A DNA stretch of 60,688 nucleotides from Salegentibacter echinorum. Lineage in GTDB: Bacteria; Bacteroidota; Bacteroidia; Flavobacteriales; Flavobacteriaceae. Of the stretch, positions 8,967 to 19,325 are shown one piece after another (position 1 is the stretch's first letter; each line of letters starts with the position of its first letter). Both the position numbers and the translations under genes were made by a program. The notes below the pieces were generated by a model. The model was given only the letters and a program-made list of their open reading frames with translations. It ran no database searches and was not told the origin of the DNA. The stretch is taken from positions 1-60,688 of the forward strand of contig NZ_FQVT01000017.1 of assembly GCF_900129445.1 (NCBI RefSeq). The letters are read 5' to 3'.

Positions 8967-11900
8967 TTAATTGGTTTCTACTGAAGAGTTGGTTTTTGCT
9001 TCTTCAGCTTTAATTCTGGATAATTCTTGTTTGGATTCTGTTACAATTTTTGGATAATTGCTGAAGTTTTTGATTACGTTATCCAGAATATAAGTCGCCT
9101 GATAAGCATCACCTAACTTCTCGAAGTTTTTGGCCATTAATACCAGGCCTTTGGCTCCCCAACGCTTATAACCGGAGAAATCTTTGGCGAGAATTTGTAC
9201 CGCAGCATTGGAAGCTTCAAAATTCCCGGCCGAATTCTTAAAATAAGCATCGTAATAAAGCGCCTCTGCAGCCAGTTCGCCTTTTGCTGTTTTTTGTACT
9301 TCGGCATAAGCAGATTTAGCTTTTTGCATATTTCCGGAAGCAAAAGCAGCACGGGCCACGATTAACCTGGCATCATTCCTGGCTTCTTTATCTGCTTCTT
9401 CATTACCTAAAACTTTATCGGCATAAGCAGCAGCTTTTTGGTTTTGCTCCAGTTCTAAATAAGATTTCATGAGGTTACTCTGGGCAAAAACCACATTTTG
9501 TTGTGAACCGGCCTCTTTTTCCAATCTTTCTAAATAAGTTACCGCTTCCCGGTAATTCTCGTTTTCTAAAAGCAATTCCGATAATCTAGAAAGTGACTGC
9601 TCGGTAAATTCATTCTTAGGTTTTTCGGCAACATATCTATAATATTTAGCGGCCTTATGTTTTTCACCTTTTCTAAAATATAACTGTCCTAAATAGAAAT
9701 TGGCATTTATAGCGTGAATTCCATTTGGAAAGCTTCCCAGGTATTTTTCAAATCCGCTAATGGCTTTGTCGTAGTCATTATTAAAATATTGATTTTCGGC
9801 AGCTTCATAACTGGTATCATCAAGATCTGCATCGGTAACTTCAACAAAATCTATATTTTTCACCCAGCGCGCATACTCATCGGTCCTTCCCATATCTACA
9901 TACACCATTCTCGCAGTAGAAACTGCCTGCATGGCCTCTGGCGTATTGGGATAGTCGCTAACTATCTGCTTTAAACGCCTTAAAGCCTGGTCACCGTTAT
10001 TGGAATTGTAATGTATAAGCCCCTGTCTTAACATTGCTTTTGGCACGAACGCACTTTTTGGTACTTCTCTTATCAACCTATCGTAAGTAGAAAGCCCATT
10101 TTGAGTATTATTGGCAGCGATATAAGTGTTTCCTAATTCGTATAAAGCATCGTCCCGATAGGAAGAGCGGGAATATTTATTGATAAATTTTTTAAGTTCT
10201 TCAATTTTGGTATCCCTTCTATCTATAAAACCATAACTCATCGCTTTTTGAAATGCGGCATAATCGTTATTTCCACTTTGGGCGATGGCTTTATTATAAG
10301 CTTCTATCGCCGGCCAGTATTGGCTGCTCACAAAATAGGTGTCTCCCAGGCGCAACAAAGCATCGTTCCTGGTGGCCACTTCTTTACTATCATCTTCAGC
10401 AAAACGCTTAAAGTATTCTATCGCCCTGGCATATTCATTTTTTTTGAAGTAGGCATATCCCAGGTTATAATCGAGGTTTTCCAGTTCGTCTGTACCGCGT
10501 GCAGCACTCATTCCTGCGAATTCTTTATATCCTATTATCGCATCGTCTATTCGGTTAATACTGTATTCACTTTCTGCTTTCCAGAAAGTAGCTTTTGCAG
10601 TGATTTTTTGATCTCGTGGTTCTGAAAGTGCTTTTTCGAAGTTATTGATCGCTTCAACATAATCCCCATCTTCGTAAAGCTGAAGCCCATAATAATAAGC
10701 TACCTTTTGATAGGCCTGTTTATCGCTAAAGTTCCTGTTTTTTTCTAACAGGCGCATCGCTTCTTCGTAGTTCTTTGAGGTAAGGAAAGAATCGATCAAT
10801 AAGCTTTCAACCTCTTGTTTAGCTTCAGAATCGGGATATTTTTCGAGATACGTGATCAAAACCTGCGAGGGACTCTCATAACTATTTCCTATCTCATACC
10901 CGAGCCTTGCATAATTTAAATAAGCATCTTCCTTAATTTTAGCATCAAAATCCATTTCACTGGCATTTTTAAATGCGTTTAAGGCTTGTTGCTTTTGGTT
11001 AGATTTTAGGTAAGACTGCGCTAAATGGTAATAGGCATTTTGTGCGATTGCATTATTTCCATCAATTATTTTATTGAATTCGGCGATTGCTTTTTCAAAA
11101 TCACCTTGTTTATAATAAGCGTAACCCAATTGGTAATAATCGGTGTTGTTCCATCTGCCCCGCTGGCCGTTGTATTCCTTAAGGTATTTAATGGCCTCGT
11201 CATATTTCTCCAGGTTAAAGTAGCTCTCTCCAATAATCTTATTTAATTGAGAACGCTCTAAACGATTGGAACTTTGCAGTTGCTCTTTTCCTAGTGCTAT
11301 GGCTTTTTCAAAATTACCGAGTTTAAAATTCATATCAGCCTGGAAGTAAGAAAGGTCTTCGCTGTATCGGTCGTTAGATTTCACCTCTTCAAAATACTGG
11401 TTGGCTTCCTCATAATCATCACCTTCATAGGCCATATACCCAATGTAATATTTAGCCTGCGAGCCAAATTCCTTAGAATCGCGCACCCTTTCTAAATATT
11501 TACGGGCCTGGTCAAAGCGCTTGGCTTTAAAGTAAGCATAACCATTATTGAAATAGAAACGTTCCCGGTCTTTGCGGCTCATACTGTTTTCGTCAACCTT
11601 ATCGTACCATTTTCTAGACAGGGAATATTTTCCCGTTTTAAAATAGTAATCGGCAACGTCTAGATAAGCCGAATTGGTTTTTGTGCTGGTAGGATAACGG
11701 GTCACAAAGCGCTCCATAAGCTTATCGGCACCCGGTTGATTTAACCTTACTGCCGCATTGGCAATATAGTAAGCACAATCGCCTTCAATTTTTTCATCTT
11801 CGGTTTGTTCTTTTACATCGTCAAACAAATTTTGGGCAGCCAAAAATTGCTGATTATTATATAGCTCCAGGGCACGATTAAACTCGGCGAGATCATTGGT

Positions 11901-11981
11901 ATAGGCCGCCGAACGTTGAGAAATTCCCTGAAATGAAAAGCAGATTAAAACAACAAACAGAAGGATTTTGTTAGATGTCAT
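8967..11981 (-). CDS. Exported 1004-residue tetratricopeptide repeat protein
   Basis: The protein begins with a signal peptide (ILLFVVLICFSFQGISQ) and continues as more than twenty TPR-like helical hairpins, for example YYQLGYAYYKQGDFEKAIAEF and NLGYAYFKKNEYARAIEYF. Several resemble YbgF/BamD-type TPRs found in periplasmic envelope proteins. No enzymatic domain is visible; it is most likely a periplasmic or outer-membrane-associated scaffold. It is the promoter-proximal gene of a two-gene unit with the plugless barrel, so the pair may form one envelope complex (inference). A TATCTTTG -7 box lies 25 bp upstream. Confidence 0.82.
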   Translation of the reverse strand: MTSNKILLFVVLICFSFQGISQRSAAYTNDLAEFNRALELYNNQQFLAAQNLFDDVKEQTEDEKIEGDCAYYIANAAVRLNQPGADKLMERFVTRYPTSTKTNSAYLDVADYYFKTGKYSLSRKWYDKVDENSMSRKDRERFYFNNGYAYFKAKRFDQARKYLERVRDSKEFGSQAKYYIGYMAYEGDDYEEANQYFEEVKSNDRYSEDLSYFQADMNFKLGNFEKAIALGKEQLQSSNRLERSQLNKIIGESYFNLEKYDEAIKYLKEYNGQRGRWNNTDYYQLGYAYYKQGDFEKAIAEFNKIIDGNNAIAQNAYYHLAQSYLKSNQKQQALNAFKNASEMDFDAKIKEDAYLNYARLGYEIGNSYESPSQVLITYLEKYPDSEAKQEVESLLIDSFLTSKNYEEAMRLLEKNRNFSDKQAYQKVAYYYGLQLYEDGDYVEAINNFEKALSEPRDQKITAKATFWKAESEYSINRIDDAIIGYKEFAGMSAARGTDELENLDYNLGYAYFKKNEYARAIEYFKRFAEDDSKEVATRNDALLRLGDTYFVSSQYWPAIEAYNKAIAQSGNNDYAAFQKAMSYGFIDRRDTKIEELKKFINKYSRSSYRDDALYELGNTYIAANNTQNGLSTYDRLIREVPKSAFVPKAMLRQGLIHYNSNNGDQALRRLKQIVSDYPNTPEAMQAVSTARMVYVDMGRTDEYARWVKNIDFVEVTDADLDDTSYEAAENQYFNNDYDKAISGFEKYLGSFPNGIHAINANFYLGQLYFRKGEKHKAAKYYRYVAEKPKNEFTEQSLSRLSELLLENENYREAVTYLERLEKEAGSQQNVVFAQSNLMKSYLELEQNQKAAAYADKVLGNEEADKEARNDARLIVARAAFASGNMQKAKSAYAEVQKTAKGELAAEALYYDAYFKNSAGNFEASNAAVQILAKDFSGYKRWGAKGLVLMAKNFEKLGDAYQATYILDNVIKNFSNYPKIVTESKQELSRIKAEEAKTNSSVETN

Positions 11982-12005
11982 TTAATTTTTTTTTAGTTGA
12001 TGATT

Positions 12006-12013
12006 CAAAGATA
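12006..12013 (-). promoter_or_regulatory. -7 box of TPR-barrel operon
   Basis: The minus strand reads TATCTTTG, an exact match to the Bacteroidetes TAnnTTTG -7 box, about 25 bp before the TPR gene start. A -33 TTG at ideal spacing is not obvious. Confidence 0.5.
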
Positions 12014-12217
12014 ATTTAAACCTTGAGTTATTAACGTCGATAAATAGTGATAATTATGTTAATCTCAAAAAAAGTAAATGCGCGTCTTTTGAAAAATGTA
12101 TATTTACGATACTTTTACACCTTAGTTTCTATTATTAAAAACGCTACGGGTTTGCCAGAATTCAACTTATTTTTTAGCTGAAACTTCTCGCACCCAAATC
12201 ATTAAGTTTTAAAATAT

Positions 12218-12901
12218 ATGTCCCATACCGTTCTGGAATTAAAAAATGCCGCTATTTATCAGCGTGAAAGCCTTATTTTATCTGAAGTTGACGTTACTAT
12301 AAATAAAGGGGAGTTTGTTTATCTCATTGGAAAAACCGGCACCGGAAAAAGTAGTTTTATGAAAACGCTTTACGGGGATTTACCGCTTACTGAAGGTGAA
12401 GGGACCATTGTAGATTATAATCTTAGGACACTTAAGGAGAAAGATATCCCTTACTTAAGACGAAAATTGGGAGTGGTTTTTCAGGATTTCAAACTACTCA
12501 CAGATCGAAATATAAAAGACAACCTGCTTTTTGTACTTAAAGCTACCGGCTGGAAAGACCAAAAAGCCATGGAAAACAAAATTGATGAAGTATTGGGTAA
12601 AGTCGCCATGAAATCTAAAAGTTTTAAGTTTCCTTATCAACTTTCTGGCGGCGAGCAGCAGCGGGTTGCCATTGCCCGGGCACTTTTAAATGACCCCGAA
12701 TTAATCCTGGCAGACGAGCCCACCGGAAACCTCGATCCCCAAACTTCGGTAGAAGTCATGGAAGTACTACAGGAAATAAGCAAAAACGGCAACACCATCC
12801 TTATGGCCACCCACGACTATGCTTTACTACTAAAATACCCGTCTAAGACCTTAAAGTGTGACGGCCAACGCGTGTTTGAAGTGGTGCAAAAATCAGTTTA
12901 A
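12218..12901 (+). CDS. ftsE: FtsE-like ABC ATPase of cell division
   Basis: The 227-residue protein is a single ABC nucleotide-binding domain: Walker [11 protein letters not shown]-loop VFQDFKLL, signature [15 protein letters not shown], Walker [14 protein letters not shown] and switch MATHDY. It is closest in motif detail to FtsE, which pairs with the membrane protein FtsX to activate septal peptidoglycan hydrolysis. No ftsX neighbour is present; in Bacteroidetes ftsX is often elsewhere. A LolD/MacB-type assignment is the main alternative, but the short length and [11 protein letters not shown] segment favour FtsE. Confidence 0.8.
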   Translation: MSHTVLELKNAAIYQRESLILSEVDVTINKGEFVYLIGKTGTGKSSFMKTLYGDLPLTEGEGTIVDYNLRTLKEKDIPYLRRKLGVVFQDFKLLTDRNIKDNLLFVLKATGWKDQKAMENKIDEVLGKVAMKSKSFKFPYQLSGGEQQRVAIARALLNDPELILADEPTGNLDPQTSVEVMEVLQEISKNGNTILMATHDYALLLKYPSKTLKCDGQRVFEVVQKSV

Positions 12902-12907
12902 TTCAAT

Positions 12908-13080
12908 TGTGAGTTATCGGTTCTCGGGCTGGCAAATTTCATCTACTAAATACTACTACTGCGAACTGATTGTTTGTGGTTTGTTGTTTAGTGTTTGGTG
13001 TTAAAAACTGAATACTGTTCCTGCACACTGCGATTGCCAACTGCACACTGAAATACTGCGACTGCCGACTGCCTACTATT
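12908..13080. repeat. Degenerate heptanucleotide repeat tract
   Basis: Low-complexity DNA with a period of about 7 bases that drifts from GTTTGTG-like units to ACTGCGA/ACTGCCA units. Similar tracts lie at 50370-50438 and 60463-60595. It has no ORF and lies in the converging gap between ftsE and typA. Confidence 0.6.
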
Positions 13081-13104
13081 CAACGAACCTTGAACTTCTA
13101 GCGC

Positions 13105-13155
13105 AAAAAAAAAGGCTTGTTAAAAGTTCCTTTTCAGAAATCTTAAAACAAGCCT
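13105..13155 (-). terminator. typA terminator
   Basis: AGGCTTGTT at 13113-13121 pairs with AACAAGCCT at 13147-13155. On the minus strand the stem is followed by a run of T residues (A-run at 13105-13112), 24 bp after the typA stop. Confidence 0.7.
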
Positions 13156-13178
13156 AAAGCTTTATTTGTAAAAACAGA

Positions 13179-14978
13179 TTAAACTATTTTATTTCTTTTT
13201 CGTTCATTTTCGGTAAGAAAAACTTTACGCAATCTTAGGTGATTTGGCGTTACTTCTACATATTCATCTTTCTGAATATATTCTAAAGCCTCTTCCAAAG
13301 AAAACTTAATCGCCGGAACAATTTTAGCCTTATCGTCGGCACCAGAAGAACGTACGTTAGAAAGCTTCTTGGTTTTCGTAATATTCACGGCCATATCATC
13401 CTGACGTGAGTTTTCACCAATTACCTGTCCCTCATAAATCTCTTCACCGGGATCTACAAAAAACTTCCCTCTATCCTGAAGTTTATCTATAGAATAAGGA
13501 ATTGCTTTTCCTTTTTCCATAGAAATTAAAGATCCGTTTTGACGCTGCGGAATTCCACCTTTTAAGGGTTGATACTCCTTAAACCTATGTGCCATAATCG
13601 CCTCTCCTGCAGTAGCGGTAAGCAATTGATTTCTTAAACCAATAATTCCCCTGGAAGGAATAATAAATTGCATAATCATGCGCTCCCCACGGGTTTCCAT
13701 GCTCAACATTTCGCCTTTTCGCATAGTTACCATTTCCACGGCTTTACCAGAAACATCTTCAGGCAGGTCTATAGTAAGTTCTTCTACCGGCTCACATTGT
13801 TCACCATCTATTTCTTTAATAATCACCTGCGGCTGACCTATCTGCAACTCATAACCTTCCCTACGCATGGTTTCTATTAACACCGAAAGGTGCATTACCC
13901 CACGGCCATAAACCAAAAATTTATCGGCACTATCGGTTTCCTGCACTCTTAACGCCAGGTTTTTTTCAAGCTCTTTGGTTAGCCTTTCTTTAATATGCCT
14001 TGAAGTCACAAACTTTCCATCTTTACCAAAGAAAGGAGAGTCATTAATAGTAAACAGCATACTCATTGTAGGCTCATCTATGGCTATGGTTTTAAGTCCT
14101 TCAGGATTTTCTACATCGGCAACGGTATCACCAATTTCAAAACCTTCTAAACCAACCAGCGCACAAATATCGCCGGGTTGAACCTCATCTACTCGTTGGC
14201 GACCAAGCCCTACAAAAGTATAAAGTTCTTTAATTTTTGTCTTTTTTATACTACCATCACGCTTCACTAAAGAAATTTGCATTCCTTCTTTTAAGGTCCC
14301 GCGTTGTAAACGACCAATCGCAATTCTTCCTGTAAAAGAAGAGAAATCTAATGAGGTAATAAGCATTTGGGTTGAACCTTCCTGAACTTTTGGTGAAGGA
14401 ACATGTTCCAAAACCATATCCAAAAGCGGTTCAATATTTTCGGTCTTTTCATTAGGATCTTCACTCATCCAGTTATTTAAAGCAGAACCATAAACCGCTG
14501 GAAAGTCCAATTGCCATTCTTCGGCACCCAATTCAAACATCAGGTCAAACACTTTTTCGTGAACCTCGTCTGGCGTACAATTAGGTTTATCTACTTTATT
14601 TACCACCACACAAGGCTTAAGCCCTAAATCTATAGCTTTTTGCAGTACAAATCGTGTTTGTGGCATAGGCCCTTCAAAAGCATCTACTAAAAGCAACACC
14701 CCATCTGCCATATTCAATACCCGTTCTACTTCTCCACCAAAATCGGCGTGACCGGGAGTATCAATAATATTAATCTTTGTGTCTTTATAGACTACCGAAA
14801 CGTTTTTTGAAGTAATGGTAATCCCCCGTTCCCTTTCCTGGTCATTATTATCCAGAATAAGATCTCCTGTATTTTGGTTATCCCTAAACAAACGGCAGTG
14901 ATACATAATTTTATCAACCAAAGTAGTTTTACCGTGGTCAACGTGTGCGATAATCGCGATATTTTTAATAGCTGTCAT
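13179..14978 (-). CDS. typA: Translational GTPase TypA/BipA
   Basis: The 599-residue protein has the full BipA layout: G1 AHVDHGKTT at residues 10-18, switch [21 protein letters not shown], then EF-Tu domain 2, EF-G domains III and V, and the BipA-specific C-terminal region ending ERKRNKIV. It binds the ribosome and helps 50S assembly and stress adaptation, especially at low temperature. The start at 14978 has AGGAGC just upstream. A minus-strand TACATTTG (15006-15013) is a likely -7 box. Confidence 0.95.
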   Translation of the reverse strand: MTAIKNIAIIAHVDHGKTTLVDKIMYHCRLFRDNQNTGDLILDNNDQERERGITITSKNVSVVYKDTKINIIDTPGHADFGGEVERVLNMADGVLLLVDAFEGPMPQTRFVLQKAIDLGLKPCVVVNKVDKPNCTPDEVHEKVFDLMFELGAEEWQLDFPAVYGSALNNWMSEDPNEKTENIEPLLDMVLEHVPSPKVQEGSTQMLITSLDFSSFTGRIAIGRLQRGTLKEGMQISLVKRDGSIKKTKIKELYTFVGLGRQRVDEVQPGDICALVGLEGFEIGDTVADVENPEGLKTIAIDEPTMSMLFTINDSPFFGKDGKFVTSRHIKERLTKELEKNLALRVQETDSADKFLVYGRGVMHLSVLIETMRREGYELQIGQPQVIIKEIDGEQCEPVEELTIDLPEDVSGKAVEMVTMRKGEMLSMETRGERMIMQFIIPSRGIIGLRNQLLTATAGEAIMAHRFKEYQPLKGGIPQRQNGSLISMEKGKAIPYSIDKLQDRGKFFVDPGEEIYEGQVIGENSRQDDMAVNITKTKKLSNVRSSGADDKAKIVPAIKFSLEEALEYIQKDEYVEVTPNHLRLRKVFLTENERKRNKIV

Positions 14979-15005
14979 ATATAAGCTCCTAATTTTTTAA
15001 GGCTG

Positions 15006-15013
15006 CAAATGTA
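15006..15013 (-). promoter_or_regulatory. Candidate typA -7 box
   Basis: The minus strand reads TACATTTG, matching TAnnTTTG, about 28 bp upstream of the typA ATG. The 313-bp gap 14979-15291 otherwise holds only the kdsA promoter and AT-rich DNA. Confidence 0.5.
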
Positions 15014-15266
15014 CGGCATTAATTAAAAACACAGGGGACAAAATTCACGAAATATCAATAAAAATTTTTGAAGTAATTTTAGTGTAAATCAATTGATTAA
15101 CGTTCTAAAAACTGAAAAAAAAGCTTCAGAAAGCATTTTTTTCTTGAAATAATAAAGAAATAGAGAAAATGACGCTAACTACTCCTCTATTCTGAAAGAG
15201 TGTTCATTACATAAAAAATTCGGAGATAGTTAATATAACAAAGAATCTAATTCTTTTCAATTCTAT

Positions 15267-15274
15267 TATCTTTG
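15267..15274 (+). promoter_or_regulatory. kdsA -7 box
   Basis: TATCTTTG followed by CA, the commonest flavobacterial -7 form, 17 bp before the kdsA ATG; a transcript would have a very short leader. No clear TTG lies 19-21 bp upstream. Confidence 0.6.
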
Positions 15275-15291
15275 CATCTTAATTCGTATTT

Positions 15292-16110
15292 ATGAAACTT
15301 GAAAACATTCCGCAGTTAAAGCATATCAACGCTAATAACTTCTTTTTACTTGCCGGGCCCTGCGCCATAGAAGGTGAGGATATGGCATTAAGGATTGCCG
15401 AAAAAGTAGTAAGTATTACCGATAAACTGGAAATTCCCTACGTGTTTAAAGGCTCCTTTAAAAAAGCCAACCGCAGCCGTATTGATAGCTTTACCGGGAT
15501 TGGGGATGAAAAAGCTTTAAAAATCCTTCGGAAAGTTTCAGAGACTTTTAAAGTACCTACAGTTACCGATATCCACGAAGTAAGTGATGCCAATATAGCT
15601 GCGGAATATGTGGATGTGCTTCAAATCCCCGCTTTTTTGGTGCGTCAAACCGATTTGGTAGTCGCTGCGGCCAAAACCGGAAAAACAATTAACCTAAAAA
15701 AAGGACAGTTTATGAGTCCCGAGAGTATGAAGCATGCCGCAACCAAGGTGACCGAATGCGACAACGAACAGGTAATGCTAACCGATCGTGGAACTATGTT
15801 TGGCTACCAGGATATGATTGTAGATTTCCGCGGAATCCCAACTATGCGCGAGTTTGCACCAACGGTTTTAGACGTCACTCACTCCCTGCAACAACCCAAT
15901 CAAAGCAGTGGTGTTACCGGCGGAAGACCAGATATGATTGAAACCATTGCCCGCGCTGGCGTTGTAAATAAAGTTGACGGACTTTTTATAGAAACACACT
16001 TCGACCCCGCCAATGCTAAAAGCGATGGTGCCAATATGTTAGATTTAAAACATCTTGAAAAATTGTTAAGCAATCTTGTCGCGATTAGGAAAGTGGCTAA
16101 TCAGCTTTAG
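15292..16110 (+). CDS. kdsA: 3-deoxy-8-phosphooctulonate synthase
   Basis: The 272-residue TIM-barrel enzyme condenses PEP with arabinose 5-phosphate to Kdo 8-phosphate, feeding lipid A core synthesis. Diagnostic segments are LLAGPCAIEG, FKGSFKKANRSR, the VTDIHE strand, INLKKGQFMSPE, TDRGTMFGY and DVTHSLQQP, all as expected for KdsA rather than DAHP synthase. Length matches the family. It is a stand-alone gene with its own -7 box and a cytoplasmic product. In cell-envelope terms it is essential in most Gram-negative bacteria. Confidence 0.95.
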   Translation: MKLENIPQLKHINANNFFLLAGPCAIEGEDMALRIAEKVVSITDKLEIPYVFKGSFKKANRSRIDSFTGIGDEKALKILRKVSETFKVPTVTDIHEVSDANIAAEYVDVLQIPAFLVRQTDLVVAAAKTGKTINLKKGQFMSPESMKHAATKVTECDNEQVMLTDRGTMFGYQDMIVDFRGIPTMREFAPTVLDVTHSLQQPNQSSGVTGGRPDMIETIARAGVVNKVDGLFIETHFDPANAKSDGANMLDLKHLEKLLSNLVAIRKVANQL

Positions 16111-16421
16111 AAATTTTATTGCTAAAATTATGAATAAACCAACCTGGGGCAAGTCCAGGAGGTTTTAAAAAAGGAAAAATTGATTTCCAGGCTTCCCGGT
16201 AGTTATTGGGACGCAGCATTTAAATCTCAATTATCGTGTAAACATTCTCCCCTGTCCTAACTTTAAACTATTTAACCAAAGCTCCTGAAAGTTATTTCAG
16301 GAGGATATTTCAATTTAATTATTTGAGCTCCAATAATTAAAAAAACGTTAATGCAAGTAGCTTGTGCAGATTTTTCTTTTGAAAAAATCTATTTTGCAAG
16401 ACTTGATTTTAACGGCTATAT
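16111..16421. other. Intergenic region with a hairpin
   Basis: No ORF is supported. CTCCTGAAA (16282-16290) and TTTCAGGAG (16295-16303) form a 9-bp hairpin without a strong T-run; it might terminate kdsA transcription weakly. The 120 bp before the porin are AT-rich and probably carry its promoter, but no clean TAnnTTTG was found. Confidence 0.4.
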
Positions 16422-17576
16422 ATGAAACACCAATCTACAGGAGAAAGTTTAAGCACCTATTCACCTCTTTTATTATTCATCTGTTTTCTAATCTCTCTTC
16501 CGATTTCAGCACAAGATGAACCTAAAATTTCAGTTGGAGGTGCGTTGCGTTTCAACTATAATCTTTCGTCCTGGAAAGAGGGACAAAAAAATCGCGGTGG
16601 AGATTTTGGTTATGATATGTTTCGGGTGAACTTCAATGCCAGGTTTAAAGGTGTTTATCTAAACGCAGAATATAGATTATACTCAGACGCTTTTGGAGGT
16701 GGGGTGCTAAAACAAGGCTGGATGGGTTATAAATTTTCCGATATCGATGAAATTCAGATAGGGCTCACGCAGGTACCTTTTGGCATTCAACAGTATAACT
16801 CCCACAATTGGTTTTTTAACCTAACCTATTATGTAGGCCTGGAAGACGATCACGATATGGGCTTAAAATATATACATGCGGGAGAGAAATTTGAATATCA
16901 TCTCGCCTTCTTTAAAGGGGCTGAGGAATTGAATTTTGGCAGTGAGACCGAATCTTCCACCAGCCGTTATTCTTACGATGTAGTAGGAAGAAATAAAGAA
17001 ATTAATCAATTTAATGGGAAATTCGTTTATAAGTTTGGGGATAAAGCAGCCAATAGATTAGGAGTTTCGGCACAATATGGGTCACTTTATAATCTGGACA
17101 CTAAAGAAAATGGAGATCATTATGGGCTCGCCGCTCATTATGAATTTAGCCAGGATCGATGGAATGTAAAAGCACAAGCCCTTACTGCTTCTCATAATCC
17201 TAAAAACGCTGCAGGAGAAAATAGGGACGTTTTAAAATTTGGTGCTTATGGAGCTCCATATCAGGTAGCGGCAGATTTTAATCTATATTCCCTTGCTGTT
17301 TCCAGAAATATTCCTGTTAACTTAGGACCTGTTTCTAATTTGGAATTCTACAATGATTTTGGTTATATGCAAAAACAAAAGTCTCAATTTACAGATTCCT
17401 ATATGAATGTTACCGGCGTTTTGGTGACAGCAGGACAGGTTTATACTTATATAGATTACGCAGCAGGTTATAACCATTCCTGGCTGGGCGGTAATTTTAA
17501 AGATGACTTTGCCGCAGGAAATCCCGATGCAAAATGGGAGGCCCGTTTTAATATAAATATTGGTTATTATTTTTAA
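16422..17576 (+). CDS. Porin-like outer-membrane barrel protein
   Basis: The 384-residue protein has an N-terminal hydrophobic signal (LLLFICFLISLPISAQ) and a body of alternating amphipathic strands ending in an aromatic-rich terminal strand (RFNINIGYYF), as expected for an outer-membrane barrel with C-terminal Phe. VGGALRFNYNL and NAEYRLYSDAF resemble OprP/carbohydrate-porin-type strands. It lies 23 bp upstream of a BCCT transporter, so it probably provides the outer-membrane route for the same osmolyte (inference). The signal peptide would be long if the first ATG is used; no internal ATG gives a better one. Confidence 0.75.
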   Translation: MKHQSTGESLSTYSPLLLFICFLISLPISAQDEPKISVGGALRFNYNLSSWKEGQKNRGGDFGYDMFRVNFNARFKGVYLNAEYRLYSDAFGGGVLKQGWMGYKFSDIDEIQIGLTQVPFGIQQYNSHNWFFNLTYYVGLEDDHDMGLKYIHAGEKFEYHLAFFKGAEELNFGSETESSTSRYSYDVVGRNKEINQFNGKFVYKFGDKAANRLGVSAQYGSLYNLDTKENGDHYGLAAHYEFSQDRWNVKAQALTASHNPKNAAGENRDVLKFGAYGAPYQVAADFNLYSLAVSRNIPVNLGPVSNLEFYNDFGYMQKQKSQFTDSYMNVTGVLVTAGQVYTYIDYAAGYNHSWLGGNFKDDFAAGNPDAKWEARFNINIGYYF

Positions 17577-17599
17577 ATTAATCTTAGAAAATCAACTAT

Positions 17600-19213
17600 A
17601 TGGCTAAGAAAGTTACAAGAAGTGATGAGAAGAAAACGATTTTTGGGTTGGATATAAACGGTCCTGTGTTTTTTACTTCCTCTTTTTTCATTCTCGTAAG
17701 CATTACCTTAACGCTTATCTTTGAGAAAGAAGCTGAAAAAACATTTAAAAATATTCAAACAGCGGTAGCCGATAATGCCGACTGGTTTTTTATCCTGGCG
17801 ATTAACTCCTTTTTGGTTTTTCTAATTTATCTGGCACTCAGTAAATTTGGAAAGCTAAGAATTGGCGGACTAAACGCTAAACCAGAGTTTACCAAAGGCT
17901 CCTGGTTTGCCATGCTCTTTAGTGCCGGGATGGGAATTGGTCTTTTATTCTTTGGAGTAGCCGAACCGGTTAACCATTATGCGAATCCACCAATGGCAGA
18001 GCCAGAAACGGCAGCAGCAGCACAGGAAGCTATGAATTTCACCTTCCTGCATTGGGGCTTTCACGCCTGGGGTGTCTATGCCCTGGTAGGACTTTCCCTG
18101 GCCTATTTCACTTATTCTCGCGGACTTCCGTTAACCATTAGATCCATATTTTATCCATTTTTGGGCGATAGAATTTATGGAAGAATTGGGGATGCTATAG
18201 ATATTTTTGCGGTACTGGCCACCTTATTTGGGCTCGCAACCTCACTGGGTTTTGGAGTGCAACAAATAGCTTCAGGCTTAAATCATGTCTTCGGCATATC
18301 TAACGGGATATTTACCCAGGTTATGCTTATTGTAGGAATTACCATAGTTGCAACAACCTCTGTGGTACTGGGGGTAGATAAGGGAGTAAAAATTCTTAGT
18401 GAATGGAATATGCGCATTGCACTGGTCTTATTATTACTGGCTCTTGTTTTGGGCCCAACCATTTTTATTTTTAGATCTTTTGTTGAAAACACCGGAAGCT
18501 ATTTCTATAACTTTTTAAAAATCGCAACCTGGAGTGAAACCTATACCAACGGTTCCTGGCAAAATAACCAGACAATTTTCTATTGGGGCTGGTGGATTGG
18601 TTGGTCTCCTTTTGTGGGAATGTTTATCGCCAGAATCTCTAAAGGTAGAAGCATAAGAGAGTTTATTCTAGGCGTATTACTGGTACCTTCCCTGGTGACA
18701 TTTTTCTGGATGTCAACCTTTGGAAGTTCAGCAATTCAGCAAGCAATGACAGGCGATGGTACTATAATTAATGCAGTAAATGAAAGTATTGACACTGCGT
18801 TATTTGTGTTCTTTCAGGATTATCCGCTTGCTATGCTTATTAACATCGTAGCCATTATTCTTATTGCCGGGTTCTTTATTACCTCATCAGACTCCGGTTC
18901 CCTGGTGGTAGATAGTTTAACTTCCGGAGGAAAGATAGATTCTCCTGTTGGTCAACGTATTTTTTGGGCCGTGACTGAGGGAGCCGTAGCGGCTGTTTTA
19001 TTAATTGGTGGCGGACTGCAGGCATTGCAAACCGCAACCATTGTTACCGGTCTTCCTTTTGCGTTAATTCTTATGGTAATGTGTTATTCACTCTACAAAG
19101 GCCTTAGAGAAGATTATGCCGAGTTGGAAGACAAGAAAGAACAGAAAGAAATAGAAAATTATGAGGAAATTGTACATAATATTGTGCAAAAGAGAAATAC
19201 TAAAAAAGAATAA
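17600..19213 (+). CDS. BCCT family betaine/choline/carnitine-type transporter
   Basis: The 537-residue inner-membrane protein has twelve expected membrane segments and the BCCT signatures GMGIGLLFFGVAEPVNHY near residue 112 and WGWWIGWSPFVGMFIARIS near residue 330, the latter containing the tryptophan-rich betaine-binding box. Family members take up quaternary ammonium osmolytes by Na+ or H+ symport. The charged C-terminal tail (about 50 residues, LEDKKEQKEIEN) may be an osmosensing domain as in BetP (inference). It is directly downstream of a porin and upstream of a Usp gene, forming an osmoprotection cluster. Confidence 0.92.
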   Translation: MAKKVTRSDEKKTIFGLDINGPVFFTSSFFILVSITLTLIFEKEAEKTFKNIQTAVADNADWFFILAINSFLVFLIYLALSKFGKLRIGGLNAKPEFTKGSWFAMLFSAGMGIGLLFFGVAEPVNHYANPPMAEPETAAAAQEAMNFTFLHWGFHAWGVYALVGLSLAYFTYSRGLPLTIRSIFYPFLGDRIYGRIGDAIDIFAVLATLFGLATSLGFGVQQIASGLNHVFGISNGIFTQVMLIVGITIVATTSVVLGVDKGVKILSEWNMRIALVLLLLALVLGPTIFIFRSFVENTGSYFYNFLKIATWSETYTNGSWQNNQTIFYWGWWIGWSPFVGMFIARISKGRSIREFILGVLLVPSLVTFFWMSTFGSSAIQQAMTGDGTIINAVNESIDTALFVFFQDYPLAMLINIVAIILIAGFFITSSDSGSLVVDSLTSGGKIDSPVGQRIFWAVTEGAVAAVLLIGGGLQALQTATIVTGLPFALILMVMCYSLYKGLREDYAELEDKKEQKEIENYEEIVHNIVQKRNTKKE

Positions 19214-19325
19214 ATCAGAAATTCTCCTCCTGAGAAGTTCGGGATTTAATGATTTCTGCTTTATATTTTAGGGATTCGAATCAACGTCTTAATATAATTG
19301 GTAACACTATTAAAATAAAGGTATT

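Noticed and set aside
10248-10625. Plus-strand 125-aa ORF antisense to the TPR gene
   Set aside because: Cysteine- and phenylalanine-rich shadow translation of the TPR coding strand, no family features.
13975-14181. Plus-strand ORF antisense to typA
   Set aside because: Ser/Pro-rich shadow of the GTPase coding strand.
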